Assembly: GCA_964228455.1 (NCBI GenBank)
Contig: CAXQZM010000063.1
Location: forward strand, 1-51,244
DNA from: CAXQZM01 sp964228455
GTDB taxonomy: Bacteria; Pseudomonadota; Alphaproteobacteria; UBA7985
Reading direction: 5' to 3'
Length of the DNA: 51,244 nt
Under the pieces are notes generated by a model. That model was not told the DNA's origin. It searched no databases and saw only the letters and a list, made by a program, of their open reading frames with translations. Position numbers and translations under genes: made by a program. Position 1 is the stretch's first letter. Each line of letters starts with the position of its first letter. This document shows, in pieces, positions 34,388 to 43,239 of this stretch.

Positions 34388-35724
34388 TATTTCTTTGTTT
34401 CTTTTTTATGTTTGACTAATCTTTGACGGAGCGCAACAGCCCCCCCTTGCACACTCTTTATCGGGCCTCGGGTAACTGTAAGTGAATTAGGTGGAACGTC
34501 CTTTGTTAGAGTTGATCCAGCGCCTACAATTGCACCCTCACCTATCGAAATAGGAGCAACTAGCGCAGTATTGGAGCCAATAAATGCCCGATCGCCTATT
34601 TCCGTTTGATGCTTGGAAAAACCATCATAATTGCATGTAATTGTACCAGCACCAATATTTGCAAATGAACCAATTTTGGCATCTCCAACATATGATAAAT
34701 GGTTAACTTTCGACCCCTCACCAAAATCTGCATTTTTTGTCTCAACGAAATTACCCACTCTTACCTTCGGTCCAACTTTGGTCCCAGGACGTAGACGCGC
34801 AAAAGGTCCAATACTTGCCCCATCGCTGATTTCAGTTTCTTCAAGATGACAGAAGCCTCTTATGATAGCCCTCGTTCCGATAGTAACCCCAGGGCCGATC
34901 ACTTGATTTGGTTCCAAAACGGTATCTACACCAATCTTTGTATCATAAGACAGTTTAACACTTCCTGGATCAATCATAGTTACACCAGCGTCCATGTGAG
35001 TGCTTCGCAAGCGCTTCTGCATCACGGCTTCTGCCTCAGAAAGCTCTTCACGCGTATTAACGCCTTTCAAATCAGTCTCATCAGCTTCCACTGCAATACA
35101 CAAACTTCCCTGCTGGCTCATTAAACCTACAATATCAGTTAAATACAGTTCAGCAGCTGCATTCTGAGTTGTTAATTGATCAAGAAGATGAAGACATTGT
35201 GGCGCGCGCAACGCCATTATCCCGCCATTACAAAAATTAATTGTGCGCTCTTTTTCAGTAGCGTCTTTAAACTCCACAATCCTTTCCAACTTGCCGCCTT
35301 GCACAACCAAACGACCGTAGGTGCTGGGGTCTCCAGACCTGAAACCTGAAACAACTAAATCGGCAGTTTCAGCCTCAGCTCTGGTCAGCATTTGTTTTAG
35401 AAAAGACGCGCGTACTAGGGGGGAATCTCCGTACAGAACTAGAATCCAACCATCGAAGCTGTCTAAATGAGAGCACGCGACTTGAACAGCATGCCCGGTT
35501 CCTCGGCGGTGCTTCTGTATAACTACTTCACCTGCAACTTCGAATGCTTCAGCCTCTGGGCCCAACACGGTGAGGCAGCGCTGAGGATTCAATTCATCTG
35601 CAGTGGCTTGGACATGACCAAGCATTGTTCTTCCAGCTATTTCATGCAAAACCTTTGGCATAGCAGATTGCATCCGCGTGCCTTTGCCGGCCCCCAGAAT
35701 AATTACGGCTAAGTTAGCAACCAT
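34387..35724 (-). CDS. glmU: Bifunctional GlcNAc-1-phosphate uridyltransferase / GlcN-1-phosphate acetyltransferase
   Basis: GlmU makes UDP-GlcNAc for peptidoglycan and lipopolysaccharide. The N-terminal pyrophosphorylase domain starts LAVIILGAGKGTRMQSAMPKVLHEIAG, and the C-terminal left-handed beta-helix carries hexapeptide repeats with RLRPGTKVG, NFVETKNADFG, HLSYVGDAKIG and GTITCNYDGFSKHQTEIG, the acetyltransferase active-site region. A GAGGAG sequence lies about nine bases before the ATG. It forms an operon with glmS. Confidence 0.98.
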   Translation of the reverse strand: MVANLAVIILGAGKGTRMQSAMPKVLHEIAGRTMLGHVQATADELNPQRCLTVLGPEAEAFEVAGEVVIQKHRRGTGHAVQVACSHLDSFDGWILVLYGDSPLVRASFLKQMLTRAEAETADLVVSGFRSGDPSTYGRLVVQGGKLERIVEFKDATEKERTINFCNGGIMALRAPQCLHLLDQLTTQNAAAELYLTDIVGLMSQQGSLCIAVEADETDLKGVNTREELSEAEAVMQKRLRSTHMDAGVTMIDPGSVKLSYDTKIGVDTVLEPNQVIGPGVTIGTRAIIRGFCHLEETEISDGASIGPFARLRPGTKVGPKVRVGNFVETKNADFGEGSKVNHLSYVGDAKIGSFANIGAGTITCNYDGFSKHQTEIGDRAFIGSNTALVAPISIGEGAIVGAGSTLTKDVPPNSLTVTRGPIKSVQGGAVALRQRLVKHKKETKK

Positions 35725-36105
35725 AGTTTAGTGCTCCTCACAGGGTGCTTCGAAAGTACCAGCTCAACAGCGCATCCACTAGCTAAGCACTTATTACCGA
35801 ACCGCTAAGCGCTTAGCTTGGCAAGATGAAAAGCTGCAGAGTGCGATTGATCGCCGCATAAGCGGGAATTAATCAAATTGCACCAAAATTTACATTAACG
35901 AATGCGAAGAAAACTAGCCACAGTGTCAAAAAATAAGTGAAAATAAATTTGTTAAATACCAGTATGCTTATAGAAAAATGGACAAGAAAGACCAATTTCA
36001 CCTGCAGAATAAGATTTTGCAGAAATAAATTCTTTCAATGCAGATGATAGCAGCTTTACATGCGAAGATCTTGAAGTTTGGTGATCAAACAGACAAGAGG
36101 TTAGC
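35725..36105. other. 381-bp divergent intergenic region between glmU and glutathione reductase
   Basis: No gene is evident. The region holds a perfect 14-bp palindrome near glmU (separate entry), an AT-rich middle with a TTGACA on the minus strand but no matching -10, and a direct repeat TGCAGAA about 60-90 bases before the gor start. Promoters for both flanking genes must lie here but could not be located with confidence. Confidence 0.5.
35804..35817. repeat. Perfect 14-bp palindrome upstream of glmU
   Basis: GCTAAGCGCTTAGC is an exact palindrome about 80 bases upstream of the glmU start. A related half-site, AGCTAAGC, occurs at 35781-35788. Perfect dyads of this size in a promoter region often bind dimeric regulators; no regulator can be named. 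Confidence 0.55.
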
Positions 36106-37473
36106 ATGACTTATGACTACGACCTTATTGTAATTGGCGGTGGCTCCGGCGGTGTGCGAGGCGCGCGAATGGCAGCTTCCAAAGGTGCTAAAGTCGCACT
36201 TGTCGAAGGCAGCAGAATGGGTGGCACATGTGTAATTCGCGGTTGTGTGCCAAAAAAGCTGCTTTCATTTGCATCACATGGCTTTGAGGAACTGCATCAT
36301 CTTGAAGGTTATGGTTATGAAATTGGCACCCCTTCATTCAGCTGGGAAAAGCTAATTCATGCCAAGGACACTGAAATTGATAGACTGGAGGGCGTTTATA
36401 ATCGAATTTTAAAAACTTCTGATGTTACCATCCTAAATGGTTGGGCAACATTCATTGATAATCATACTGTAAAAGTTGACGAGAGAGAATACACAGCTGA
36501 GAGGTTTTTGATTGCGACTGGCGGACATGTTTCAATTCCAGACATTCCCGGAAAAGAGCACTTCATTACCTCCAATGAGGCCTTTGATTTAAAGGATCTC
36601 CCATCGCAAATCGCGGTCTATGGTGGCGGTTATATAGCAGTAGAATTTGCAGGAATATTTAGTGGGCTCGGAGCTGATACTACCCTAGCTTATCGTGGAG
36701 ACCGCCCTCTTCGAGGTTTTGATGAGGAAACACGGGATCACTTTTTCAGTGAGCTTGAGAAAAAGCCACTAAACCTACAGATGAACAAGTCTATCGTCTC
36801 AATTGAGGCTACAACTAGCTCGAAGAAAAAACTGAATTTTGACGATGGCTCTGCAATCGAGGTTGACTTGATATTAGCAGCTACCGGGCGTGTCCCCAAT
36901 ACTGCAGGCCTAAACCTAGAAACTGCAGGTGTCAAAGTCGGTGTGAAAAAAGAAATTCAGGTGGATGCTTATAGTCAAACAAGTCAGTCCAACATATACG
37001 CGGTAGGGGATGTAACCGACAGAATGGCTCTGACGCCAGTTGCAATTAACGAAGCCATGGCATTCGTTGAAACCGTTTACGGAGACGAGTCAAAGGCACA
37101 ATCCTACGAATTTGTTGCCACAGCAGTTTTCTCAAACCCCGAGGTTTGCACTGTAGGGCTAACGGAGGAAGAAGCCCGCAAAATTTATCGTTGTGGTAGA
37201 GTTTATAACTCAACGTTTCGTGCCATGCGCCATGTTTTGCCAGGTGCCGATGACAAAACGTTTATGAAGCTGGTTGTAGATGATGAAACAGATAAGGTTG
37301 TAGGACTTCATATTGTGGGACTTAATGCAGCGGAAATGGCGCAAGGGTTTGCTGTCGCAATGAAAGCTGGTGCTACGAAGCGGCAATTTGACTCAACCGT
37401 CGGCATTCATCCAACGTCGGCTGAAGAAATTGTTACGATGCGAGCGCATAACAGGACTTGGCGCAGAGATTAA
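36106..37473 (+). CDS. gor: Glutathione-disulfide reductase
   Basis: Gor reduces glutathione disulfide with NADPH. The 455-residue protein has an N-terminal FAD loop (LIVIGGGSGGVRGARMA), the redox-active disulfide in GGTCVIRGCVPKKLL (about 39-53), the NADP loop IAVYGGGYIAVEFAG (about 168-182), and the C-terminal catalytic HPTSAEEIVTM. An AGAGG sequence precedes the ATG. It is a single gene divergent from glmU and convergent with ftsX. Confidence 0.93.
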   Translation: MTYDYDLIVIGGGSGGVRGARMAASKGAKVALVEGSRMGGTCVIRGCVPKKLLSFASHGFEELHHLEGYGYEIGTPSFSWEKLIHAKDTEIDRLEGVYNRILKTSDVTILNGWATFIDNHTVKVDEREYTAERFLIATGGHVSIPDIPGKEHFITSNEAFDLKDLPSQIAVYGGGYIAVEFAGIFSGLGADTTLAYRGDRPLRGFDEETRDHFFSELEKKPLNLQMNKSIVSIEATTSSKKKLNFDDGSAIEVDLILAATGRVPNTAGLNLETAGVKVGVKKEIQVDAYSQTSQSNIYAVGDVTDRMALTPVAINEAMAFVETVYGDESKAQSYEFVATAVFSNPEVCTVGLTEEEARKIYRCGRVYNSTFRAMRHVLPGADDKTFMKLVVDDETDKVVGLHIVGLNAAEMAQGFAVAMKAGATKRQFDSTVGIHPTSAEEIVTMRAHNRTWRRD

Positions 37474-37556
37474 ATCGCCCACAGATACATTGGCTATTTA
37501 CAAGATATCTTAAACTTAATCTAATTCGTTTCCGGTCTTACCTGTAAATGTTCTTG

Positions 37557-38468
37557 CTAGTGCCTTTTTCGTAAGAACTGCAGCGCAACTTGCCTTGCTA
37601 CTAAGACTGACAGTGCAGTTAGACCAAGTGGCACCAAAAGAAGAAGGATGAACTGGGCTGGGCCAGAATGAGCTGCGCCGACATAACCTTGAATCTCTAA
37701 TATTGAGTCGATTAAGACCAGAGAACCTGCACCTAAAAAGGAACCTATCGTCGTTCCTATTAGGGACCGCTGGAGAGTTATTGATTGAAATATCAATGAC
37801 GAAAAAGAATCTGTAGCACCCAGTTGATGAATCAAATTGAGCGTTTTGGATTGCATTCTCAAGCTTAGCCGCACTGTCAACGCGAGTATCACCAATGCGA
37901 GCAAACTAACTAAAAGTGCAAATAGATAACCCAGTAATGTCGCATGATAAGTTCTCTTTAAACCTGCCTTTTTCCATACACGAAAGTCATCGATCTGCGC
38001 GGAGTGAAATTCACTGATCGCGAACTGTAAGTCTTCCAGGTTAGCCTCTTTTCCAACTTTCTCGATTAAATCGATCCGAACAATCCCACCATATAAATGT
38101 TCAACTAAGGCAACTTCACCAAAAAGCACGGTCATACTATTGATCAAGTCATTACCAGCAGACACCTCCACTGTTTCAATGGACTCATTCTGCCCTAACG
38201 TCTTAATTAGAGCAAAAATTTTATTGGAAAACTCACCGTTTGCCATGTCACCTTGAGCAATATGGGCCACGAGATGCCCATCTGTGCTATCAACTGCATA
38301 TCCTTCGCCACGAGAAATCTTGATAGGCAGCGAACACGCAAGAATGCATAACAAACTTAATATTGCGTATACTACAGGCAGTAAATAGCGCTCTGGAGTC
38401 CGTTCTAACCTCACGATGGGTCTAAAAAGTGACCCTAAGTAAAAAAGGGTGTTACGCAATCTAATCAT
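37557..38468 (-). CDS. ftsX: Cell division protein FtsX (ABC permease)
   Basis: FtsX, with FtsE, transmits signals across the membrane to activate septal peptidoglycan hydrolases. The 303-residue protein has one N-terminal helix (about 30-50), an extracellular domain (about 55-165), and three C-terminal helices (about 175-200, 228-255, 268-292), the FtsX topology. The LHQLGATDSFSSLIFQ motif lies between helices 2 and 3. It follows ftsE by 23 bp. Whether a hydrolase activator lies in this window is unknown, though a LytM lipoprotein is at 27.5 kb. Confidence 0.88.
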   Translation of the reverse strand: MIRLRNTLFYLGSLFRPIVRLERTPERYLLPVVYAILSLLCILACSLPIKISRGEGYAVDSTDGHLVAHIAQGDMANGEFSNKIFALIKTLGQNESIETVEVSAGNDLINSMTVLFGEVALVEHLYGGIVRIDLIEKVGKEANLEDLQFAISEFHSAQIDDFRVWKKAGLKRTYHATLLGYLFALLVSLLALVILALTVRLSLRMQSKTLNLIHQLGATDSFSSLIFQSITLQRSLIGTTIGSFLGAGSLVLIDSILEIQGYVGAAHSGPAQFILLLLVPLGLTALSVLVARQVALQFLRKRH

Positions 38469-38491
38469 CTGAAATCAATTACATGTTCAGC

Positions 38492-39145
38492 TCAATGGTC
38501 AACACGACCATCAGAGAGTTTTAGAATTGGCCTATCAAAAGAACGAGCCATGGTAAGGTTATGAGTTGCAACGACAACAGTAGTGCCGCCTCTATGGAGC
38601 TCCATAAATAAATGAAGTATGCGCTCGGCCATTGCATCATCTACACTACCTGTAGGTTCGTCTGCCAATAGCAAAACGGGCCTGCTCACAACAGCACGAG
38701 CAATCGCTGCACGCTGTTGTTCGCCGCCAGACAGCTCAGGGGGATACTTGCGAGTTACCTCTTTTAACCCCACCCACGCAAGCAGCTCACTAACTTGCTG
38801 ATACTGAGCCCGGCCATAGGCACCCGTAATTCTAAGAGGAAGCGCTACGTTTTCCAAAATAGTCATCTGCGGAAGCAATCTAAAATCTTGAAAGACAAAA
38901 CCAACTTTACGACGCATAAGCGCGCGAGCTTCTCTATCTAAGACTGCAAGATCATGCCCATTTACCATTACGTGTCCCTCTTTCACACTATTTTCCATCG
39001 AAATGATCTTAAGCAGAGTCGTCTTGCCAGATCCTGAAGGACCAGTAAGAAAATGGAAACTTCCAGCTGAGAAGTTTAAATCAAGACCTTTTAGAATAGG
39101 CTTCTCATCATGGTATGAGAAAGTTAAGTTTTCAATGCGTATCAT
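38492..39145 (-). CDS. ftsE: Cell division ATP-binding protein FtsE
   Basis: The 217-residue ABC ATPase has Walker A GPSGSGKTTLL (about 36-46), a Q-loop in VGFVFQDFRLLPQMT, signature LSGGEQQRAAIARA (about 138-151), and Walker B LLLADEPTGSVD. FVFQDFRLLP and RTVVSRP-type features are typical of FtsE. It starts 10 bp after the PcrA/UvrD-like helicase stop and precedes ftsX, so a three-gene unit is likely. Confidence 0.93.
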   Translation of the reverse strand: MIRIENLTFSYHDEKPILKGLDLNFSAGSFHFLTGPSGSGKTTLLKIISMENSVKEGHVMVNGHDLAVLDREARALMRRKVGFVFQDFRLLPQMTILENVALPLRITGAYGRAQYQQVSELLAWVGLKEVTRKYPPELSGGEQQRAAIARAVVSRPVLLLADEPTGSVDDAMAERILHLFMELHRGGTTVVVATHNLTMARSFDRPILKLSDGRVDH

Positions 39146-39155
39146 GGATCACAAA

Positions 39156-41432
39156 TCACACTTCGCTAGCACGCTGGACAAAGCTAGCTAAAACTTTCTT
39201 ATCACCGGCACTAGTAAAAGAAATAAATAGTTTGTTTCCATCAAAATCAGCTATTTCGCCATAGCCAAATTTCTGATGGAATACTCTCTCACCAATTTGA
39301 AAATCATGTGCTGATTCGCTAGTCATCCAGTTGCCTTTCGCCTCAACATCTCGTTGTGGTGTTGCGCTCCCCGAACGACTAAAGGATCTCGCTCTTTTCC
39401 ATCCCGGGGTGTTATAGGAATCGTCGCGCTCAAATGAATTGCTTCCAAACGTGCTCTCTCCAATGCTTCGAAAGCCCAAATATGAGCCGATACCCTGCCC
39501 TTCTTGAACCTCCACGTGATCATTCGAAAGTTCACTTATAAAACGGCTCGGAATTGAGTCAGCTAGCCGGCCGTGAATTCGACGATTCCCAGCATTCGAT
39601 ATAAATAGATGCTCTCGTGCTCTAGTTATTCCTACGTATGCCAACCGGCGTTCCTCTTCTAATCCTTTCACCCCACTCTCGTCCAAAGTTCTTTGACTTG
39701 GAAACACACCCTCTTCCCACGCAGGCAACCAGACTGACTTGAATTCCAAACCTTTTGCACCATGAAGGGTCATAAGCGTGACTTTGTCCTCAGTATCAGA
39801 TTCCAATGCATCCAAAACCAAGGATACGTGCTCTAAAAACTGCTGGAGACTCTCAAACTCAGCCATAGCAGTCAGAAGCTCTTTTAAGTTTTCAAGCCGC
39901 GCGGGAGCATCTGCTGTCTTGGCTTGTTGCCACATCTGTGTGTAACCAGATTCTTCAAAAACCATTTCGGCTAGTGATACGTGGTCCGTTGAGCTCGCCG
40001 CTGTTTTCCAGGTTTCTACTTGGGCCACAAAGCCTGCTAGTTTCTTCGACACTCCCGTACTCAAGTCGTCCGTGGTCAAAAGTTCTTGCGATGCGCGATA
40101 AAGGCTCACATTCTGAGCCCGACCATATGTTGATATTGTCTTTAATGTCGATGGCCCCAAGCCTCGCCGCGGTGTATTATAAATTCGCTCGAATGCTAGA
40201 TCATCATCGCTCTGATAAATCACACGTAGATAAGCCAAAGCATCGCGAATCTCCTGCCTTTCATAGAACCTAGGTCCACCAATTACGCGATAGGGCACAC
40301 CCGTCTCTAGAAACCTTTCCTCAAACCCCCTCATTAAAAACGACGCTCTAACAAGTATCGCCATTTCTTTGAGAGGTAGGCCTTTACGTTGTAAATCCTC
40401 AACTTGCTCGACAACTGCACGTGCCTCATCTTCGCCAGACCAATGCGTGGCAACTTGGACTTTATCTCCTTGCTCCTTCGTCGCTGCGTAAAGGGTTTTT
40501 CCAAGCCGGTTGGCATTTTGATTAATTATAGAATCAGCAGCTCCTAATATGTGAACTGTGGAGCGATAGTTTGCTTCTAGCCGAATTACCTCGGCGCCAG
40601 GGTAGTCTTTTTCGAAGCGAAGAATATTATCCACTTCAGCCCCGCGCCACCCATAAATTGACTGGTCATCGTCACCTACACACGCAATATTCCCGCTCGA
40701 ACCTGCTAAAGCACGCAACCACAAATATTGAGCAACATTTGTATCCTGATATTCATCTACGAGAATATATCTGAACTTTTCCTGATAACTTAATAGTATT
40801 TCTGGATTTTTTTTAAACAAAGTCAAACAGTGTAAAATTAAATCCCCAAAATCTGCAGCATTCAAGATCCTCAATCTGTCTTGATACGATGCGTAAATAT
40901 TTTTTGCCATGCCATTTGCAAACTCGCTGTCTTGAGCTTTGGTAATCTTATCATGCTCAAGTCCTCTATCTTTCCAGCGCGATATTATCGCAAGCAATGC
41001 TCTCGGTGCCCAACGTTTCTGATCCAAGCCCTCCAAATCCATTAGCTGCTTTATCAGCCTAAGCTGGTCATCACTATCCAGGATAGTAAAGCCAGTGCGA
41101 AGACCGACAGCCTCTGCATGCTTCCTTAGTATCCGAAGTGCTAAAGAGTGAAACGTACCTAACCACCAACCCTCGGTAGGAGAACTGAGAATTGCCTCAG
41201 CTCTCTCCCGCATTTCTCGTGCTGCTTTATTTGTGAACGTGACAGTGAGCACCTGGCTGGGCCAAGCCTTGCCTGTAATCAGGATGTGCGCCAGTCGCGT
41301 GGTTAATGCGCGGGTCTTACCAGTTCCAGCACCCGCTAACATAAGCACTGCGCCGTCTGTTTTTAGCACAGCGTCTTTTTGTGCCGCGTTTAGACCTTCT
41401 AGCCACGGCATGGGCATGTTACCACTTGTCAT
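39156..41432 (-). CDS. UvrD/PcrA-type ATP-dependent DNA helicase
   Basis: This superfamily 1A helicase has Walker A LAGAGTGKTRALTTR, Walker B VDEYQDTN, QSIYGWRGAE, and the later EANYRS and VTLMTLHGAKGLEF motifs. The last 45 residues (IGERVFHQKFGYGEIADFDG...ISFTSAGDKKVL) form a Tudor-like end as in PcrA/UvrD, which binds RNA polymerase. I chose ATG 41432 (758 residues, MTSGNMPMPWLEGLN); ATG 41417 is also possible. A longer frame to 41519 would overlap the divergent AstE-like gene. ftsE follows 10 bp later. Confidence 0.93.
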   Translation of the reverse strand: MTSGNMPMPWLEGLNAAQKDAVLKTDGAVLMLAGAGTGKTRALTTRLAHILITGKAWPSQVLTVTFTNKAAREMRERAEAILSSPTEGWWLGTFHSLALRILRKHAEAVGLRTGFTILDSDDQLRLIKQLMDLEGLDQKRWAPRALLAIISRWKDRGLEHDKITKAQDSEFANGMAKNIYASYQDRLRILNAADFGDLILHCLTLFKKNPEILLSYQEKFRYILVDEYQDTNVAQYLWLRALAGSSGNIACVGDDDQSIYGWRGAEVDNILRFEKDYPGAEVIRLEANYRSTVHILGAADSIINQNANRLGKTLYAATKEQGDKVQVATHWSGEDEARAVVEQVEDLQRKGLPLKEMAILVRASFLMRGFEERFLETGVPYRVIGGPRFYERQEIRDALAYLRVIYQSDDDLAFERIYNTPRRGLGPSTLKTISTYGRAQNVSLYRASQELLTTDDLSTGVSKKLAGFVAQVETWKTAASSTDHVSLAEMVFEESGYTQMWQQAKTADAPARLENLKELLTAMAEFESLQQFLEHVSLVLDALESDTEDKVTLMTLHGAKGLEFKSVWLPAWEEGVFPSQRTLDESGVKGLEEERRLAYVGITRAREHLFISNAGNRRIHGRLADSIPSRFISELSNDHVEVQEGQGIGSYLGFRSIGESTFGSNSFERDDSYNTPGWKRARSFSRSGSATPQRDVEAKGNWMTSESAHDFQIGERVFHQKFGYGEIADFDGNKLFISFTSAGDKKVLASFVQRASEV

Positions 41433-41487
41433 GCGTAACAGCCTAGACCAGTTCAAGTTGAACGTCATGCTAAAAATGAGAACAAAA

Positions 41488-42621
41488 ATGGCACAAAAGA
41501 TTGAAACTCTGCAATTCACTGGTGATACTCCCGGGACTTCACATGAACTAAAAATCTATCGTTTTGGTTCACCAGGAGCCTCTCCAAAAGCATATATTCA
41601 AGCAGCGCTGCATGCAGATGAGCACCCCGGGGTGATGGCAGCAATTCATCTTATTGATCAGCTATCTGCTTTGGATGATAGTGGCAAAATTCAAGGCGAA
41701 ATAATTGTCATCCCAACCGTTAATCCTTTCGGTCTTTCACAAATATTTCACCACACACACTTAGGTCGATATCACCAACCAACTGGGCAGAATTATAATA
41801 GGGGCTGGCCTAACCTCACGGTTGGTCTAGAAGAAGCAGTTCAAAGTGGGCTTTGTAATGACCCCAAAACAAACATCAAAATTATCCGCAAAGCAATCGG
41901 GCAGCGGATTGCACATCTACCTGAAACATCGGCGATGGATAAATGGAAGAAAACTCTGCTTAATTTGTCTTACGATGCAGACATCGTGCTTGATCTACAC
42001 TGCGACGACCCATCGTTAGTTCACCTCTTCATCATGCCGCAGTTGATACCGCATTGGGAGGATTTGGCAGCCTGGATCGGCGCACATGCAACCCTCATGG
42101 CGGAGGATAGCGGAGGTGGGTCTTTTGATGAGGTCTTCCCCACCCCTTGGGTCTATCTCCAACGTAAATTCCCCAACCATCCAATTCCGATTGCAACAGG
42201 TTCTGCCACTGTTGAGCTTCGGGGTAGATCAGATGTTTCAGACGCTCAAGGTGAGAAAGATGCAGGACACATTGTTGGCTTTTTGCATGGTCGAGGATTT
42301 GTTAGCGGCGTCCCAAACAAGGCTCCTAGACTGATAAAAAAGCCATCACAACTCACCGCGATGGCTTATGTCCGCATGGAACGAACGGGGCTAGTCTCTT
42401 ACAGAGTTAAAGTTGGGGACGAAGTGTCTTCAGGCCAGCACATTGCGGACCTAATTTCACTTGATTCGGCTCCATATGAGAGAGTACCAATTGCATCACC
42501 CATCGATGGACAAATTCTCTCAACAAACTCTCAAAAATATGTTCGACCAGGCGACTCAATTGCAAAAGTTGTTGGTCAGAAGACACTCAGCAATAAGGGC
42601 CCCTATTTACTGGAGGATTGA
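41488..42621 (+). CDS. Succinylglutamate desuccinylase/aspartoacylase family protein
   Basis: The protein is an M14-like zinc deacylase of the AstE/AspA family. AALHADEHPGVMAAIHL holds the HxxE zinc motif, and VLDLHCDD holds the third ligand region. The C-terminal 80 residues (YRVKVGDEVSSGQHIADL) form the usual small beta-barrel end. From ATG 41488 (MAQKIETLQF) it is 377 residues; earlier in-frame codons reach back to 41233 but lie antisense to the helicase. ATGs at 41467 and 41476 are alternatives. The substrate is unknown, and no arginine-catabolism ast genes adjoin. Confidence 0.85.
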   Translation: MAQKIETLQFTGDTPGTSHELKIYRFGSPGASPKAYIQAALHADEHPGVMAAIHLIDQLSALDDSGKIQGEIIVIPTVNPFGLSQIFHHTHLGRYHQPTGQNYNRGWPNLTVGLEEAVQSGLCNDPKTNIKIIRKAIGQRIAHLPETSAMDKWKKTLLNLSYDADIVLDLHCDDPSLVHLFIMPQLIPHWEDLAAWIGAHATLMAEDSGGGSFDEVFPTPWVYLQRKFPNHPIPIATGSATVELRGRSDVSDAQGEKDAGHIVGFLHGRGFVSGVPNKAPRLIKKPSQLTAMAYVRMERTGLVSYRVKVGDEVSSGQHIADLISLDSAPYERVPIASPIDGQILSTNSQKYVRPGDSIAKVVGQKTLSNKGPYLLED

Positions 42622-42831
42622 TAAGGATTGCAGGAAAAAACTTAGCAATCAGCACTGGTATACCAGACCTGATTTAGTCTACTTTGAGTTATTACGTGCT
42701 TGCTTAAATAAGATGTTTAGACATCATCGCGCCTTGATGCTACTGTTAACCAGACGCAATAAATGATTGTTGCGCGAGGTAAAAATCTAGCGAGTTTTCG
42801 TCTCGCATGACCACTGAGTAGGAGTTAAAAT

Positions 42832-43119
42832 ATGTTTGTTATGTTGACGCAAGACCTAACCAAAGGCTTCCAATCATGGAAAGATATGTTCTTGGAGAAC
42901 CAAGCCGAGTTTAATGCCCTTGGGGGTAAACTGGTCTTTGCAGGTCCTGAAAAAGAAAATGATAACAAGATGATGGTCATTATAGAGTTTGAAACGCCCG
43001 ATGCGATGAAGGCATTTGCAACAAATGAGGACCTGCGCGCAAAGCGAGCGGCATCGGGAGCTGTCTTGGAATCTAATGTGATTACTCATTTAGGTGATGC
43101 TTCATTCGTTGGATCATAA
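42832..43119 (+). CDS. Small DUF3764-like dimeric alpha-beta barrel protein
   Basis: The 95-residue protein starts MFVMLTQDLTKGFQSWKDMF and contains KLVFAGPEKENDNKMMVIIEFETPDAMKAFATNED, a pattern close to DUF3764 and other ferredoxin-like dimeric barrels. A clear AGGAG lies eight bases before the ATG. Function is unknown. A 210-bp gap ahead of it shows only a small stem, GCGAG/CTCGC at 42790-42806. A terminator-like hairpin follows. Confidence 0.7.
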   Translation: MFVMLTQDLTKGFQSWKDMFLENQAEFNALGGKLVFAGPEKENDNKMMVIIEFETPDAMKAFATNEDLRAKRAASGAVLESNVITHLGDASFVGS

Positions 43120-43138
43120 TTGACCCATAAAACTTTAG

Positions 43139-43170
43139 ACGCCTTTTTAAGATAGGCGTGAACGTTTTTA
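43139..43170 (+). terminator. Probable terminator after the DUF3764-like gene
   Basis: ACGCCT (43139-43144) pairs with AGGCGT (43154-43159), followed after a few bases by TTTTT. A second exact inverted repeat, GAACGTT/AACGTTC (43160-43166 and 43080+100 offset at 43180-43186), overlaps the T-run. The stem is short, so strength is uncertain. Confidence 0.5.
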
Positions 43171-43239
43171 GGGGTTGAGAACGTTCGCGCAGTTAAGGTA
43201 CAAATCATCCAGAAGTTGATCGGGTTGAATTTCTTTGGC

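Noticed and set aside
41233..41487. N-terminal extension of the AstE-like protein
   Set aside because: These codons are antisense to the helicase Walker A region and do not resemble the deacylase family; starts near 41467-41488 remove the overlap.
42461..42766. 101-codon plus-strand frame overlapping the AstE-like 3' end
   Set aside because: It begins inside the deacylase in another frame and extends into the gap without a ribosome-binding site or family features.
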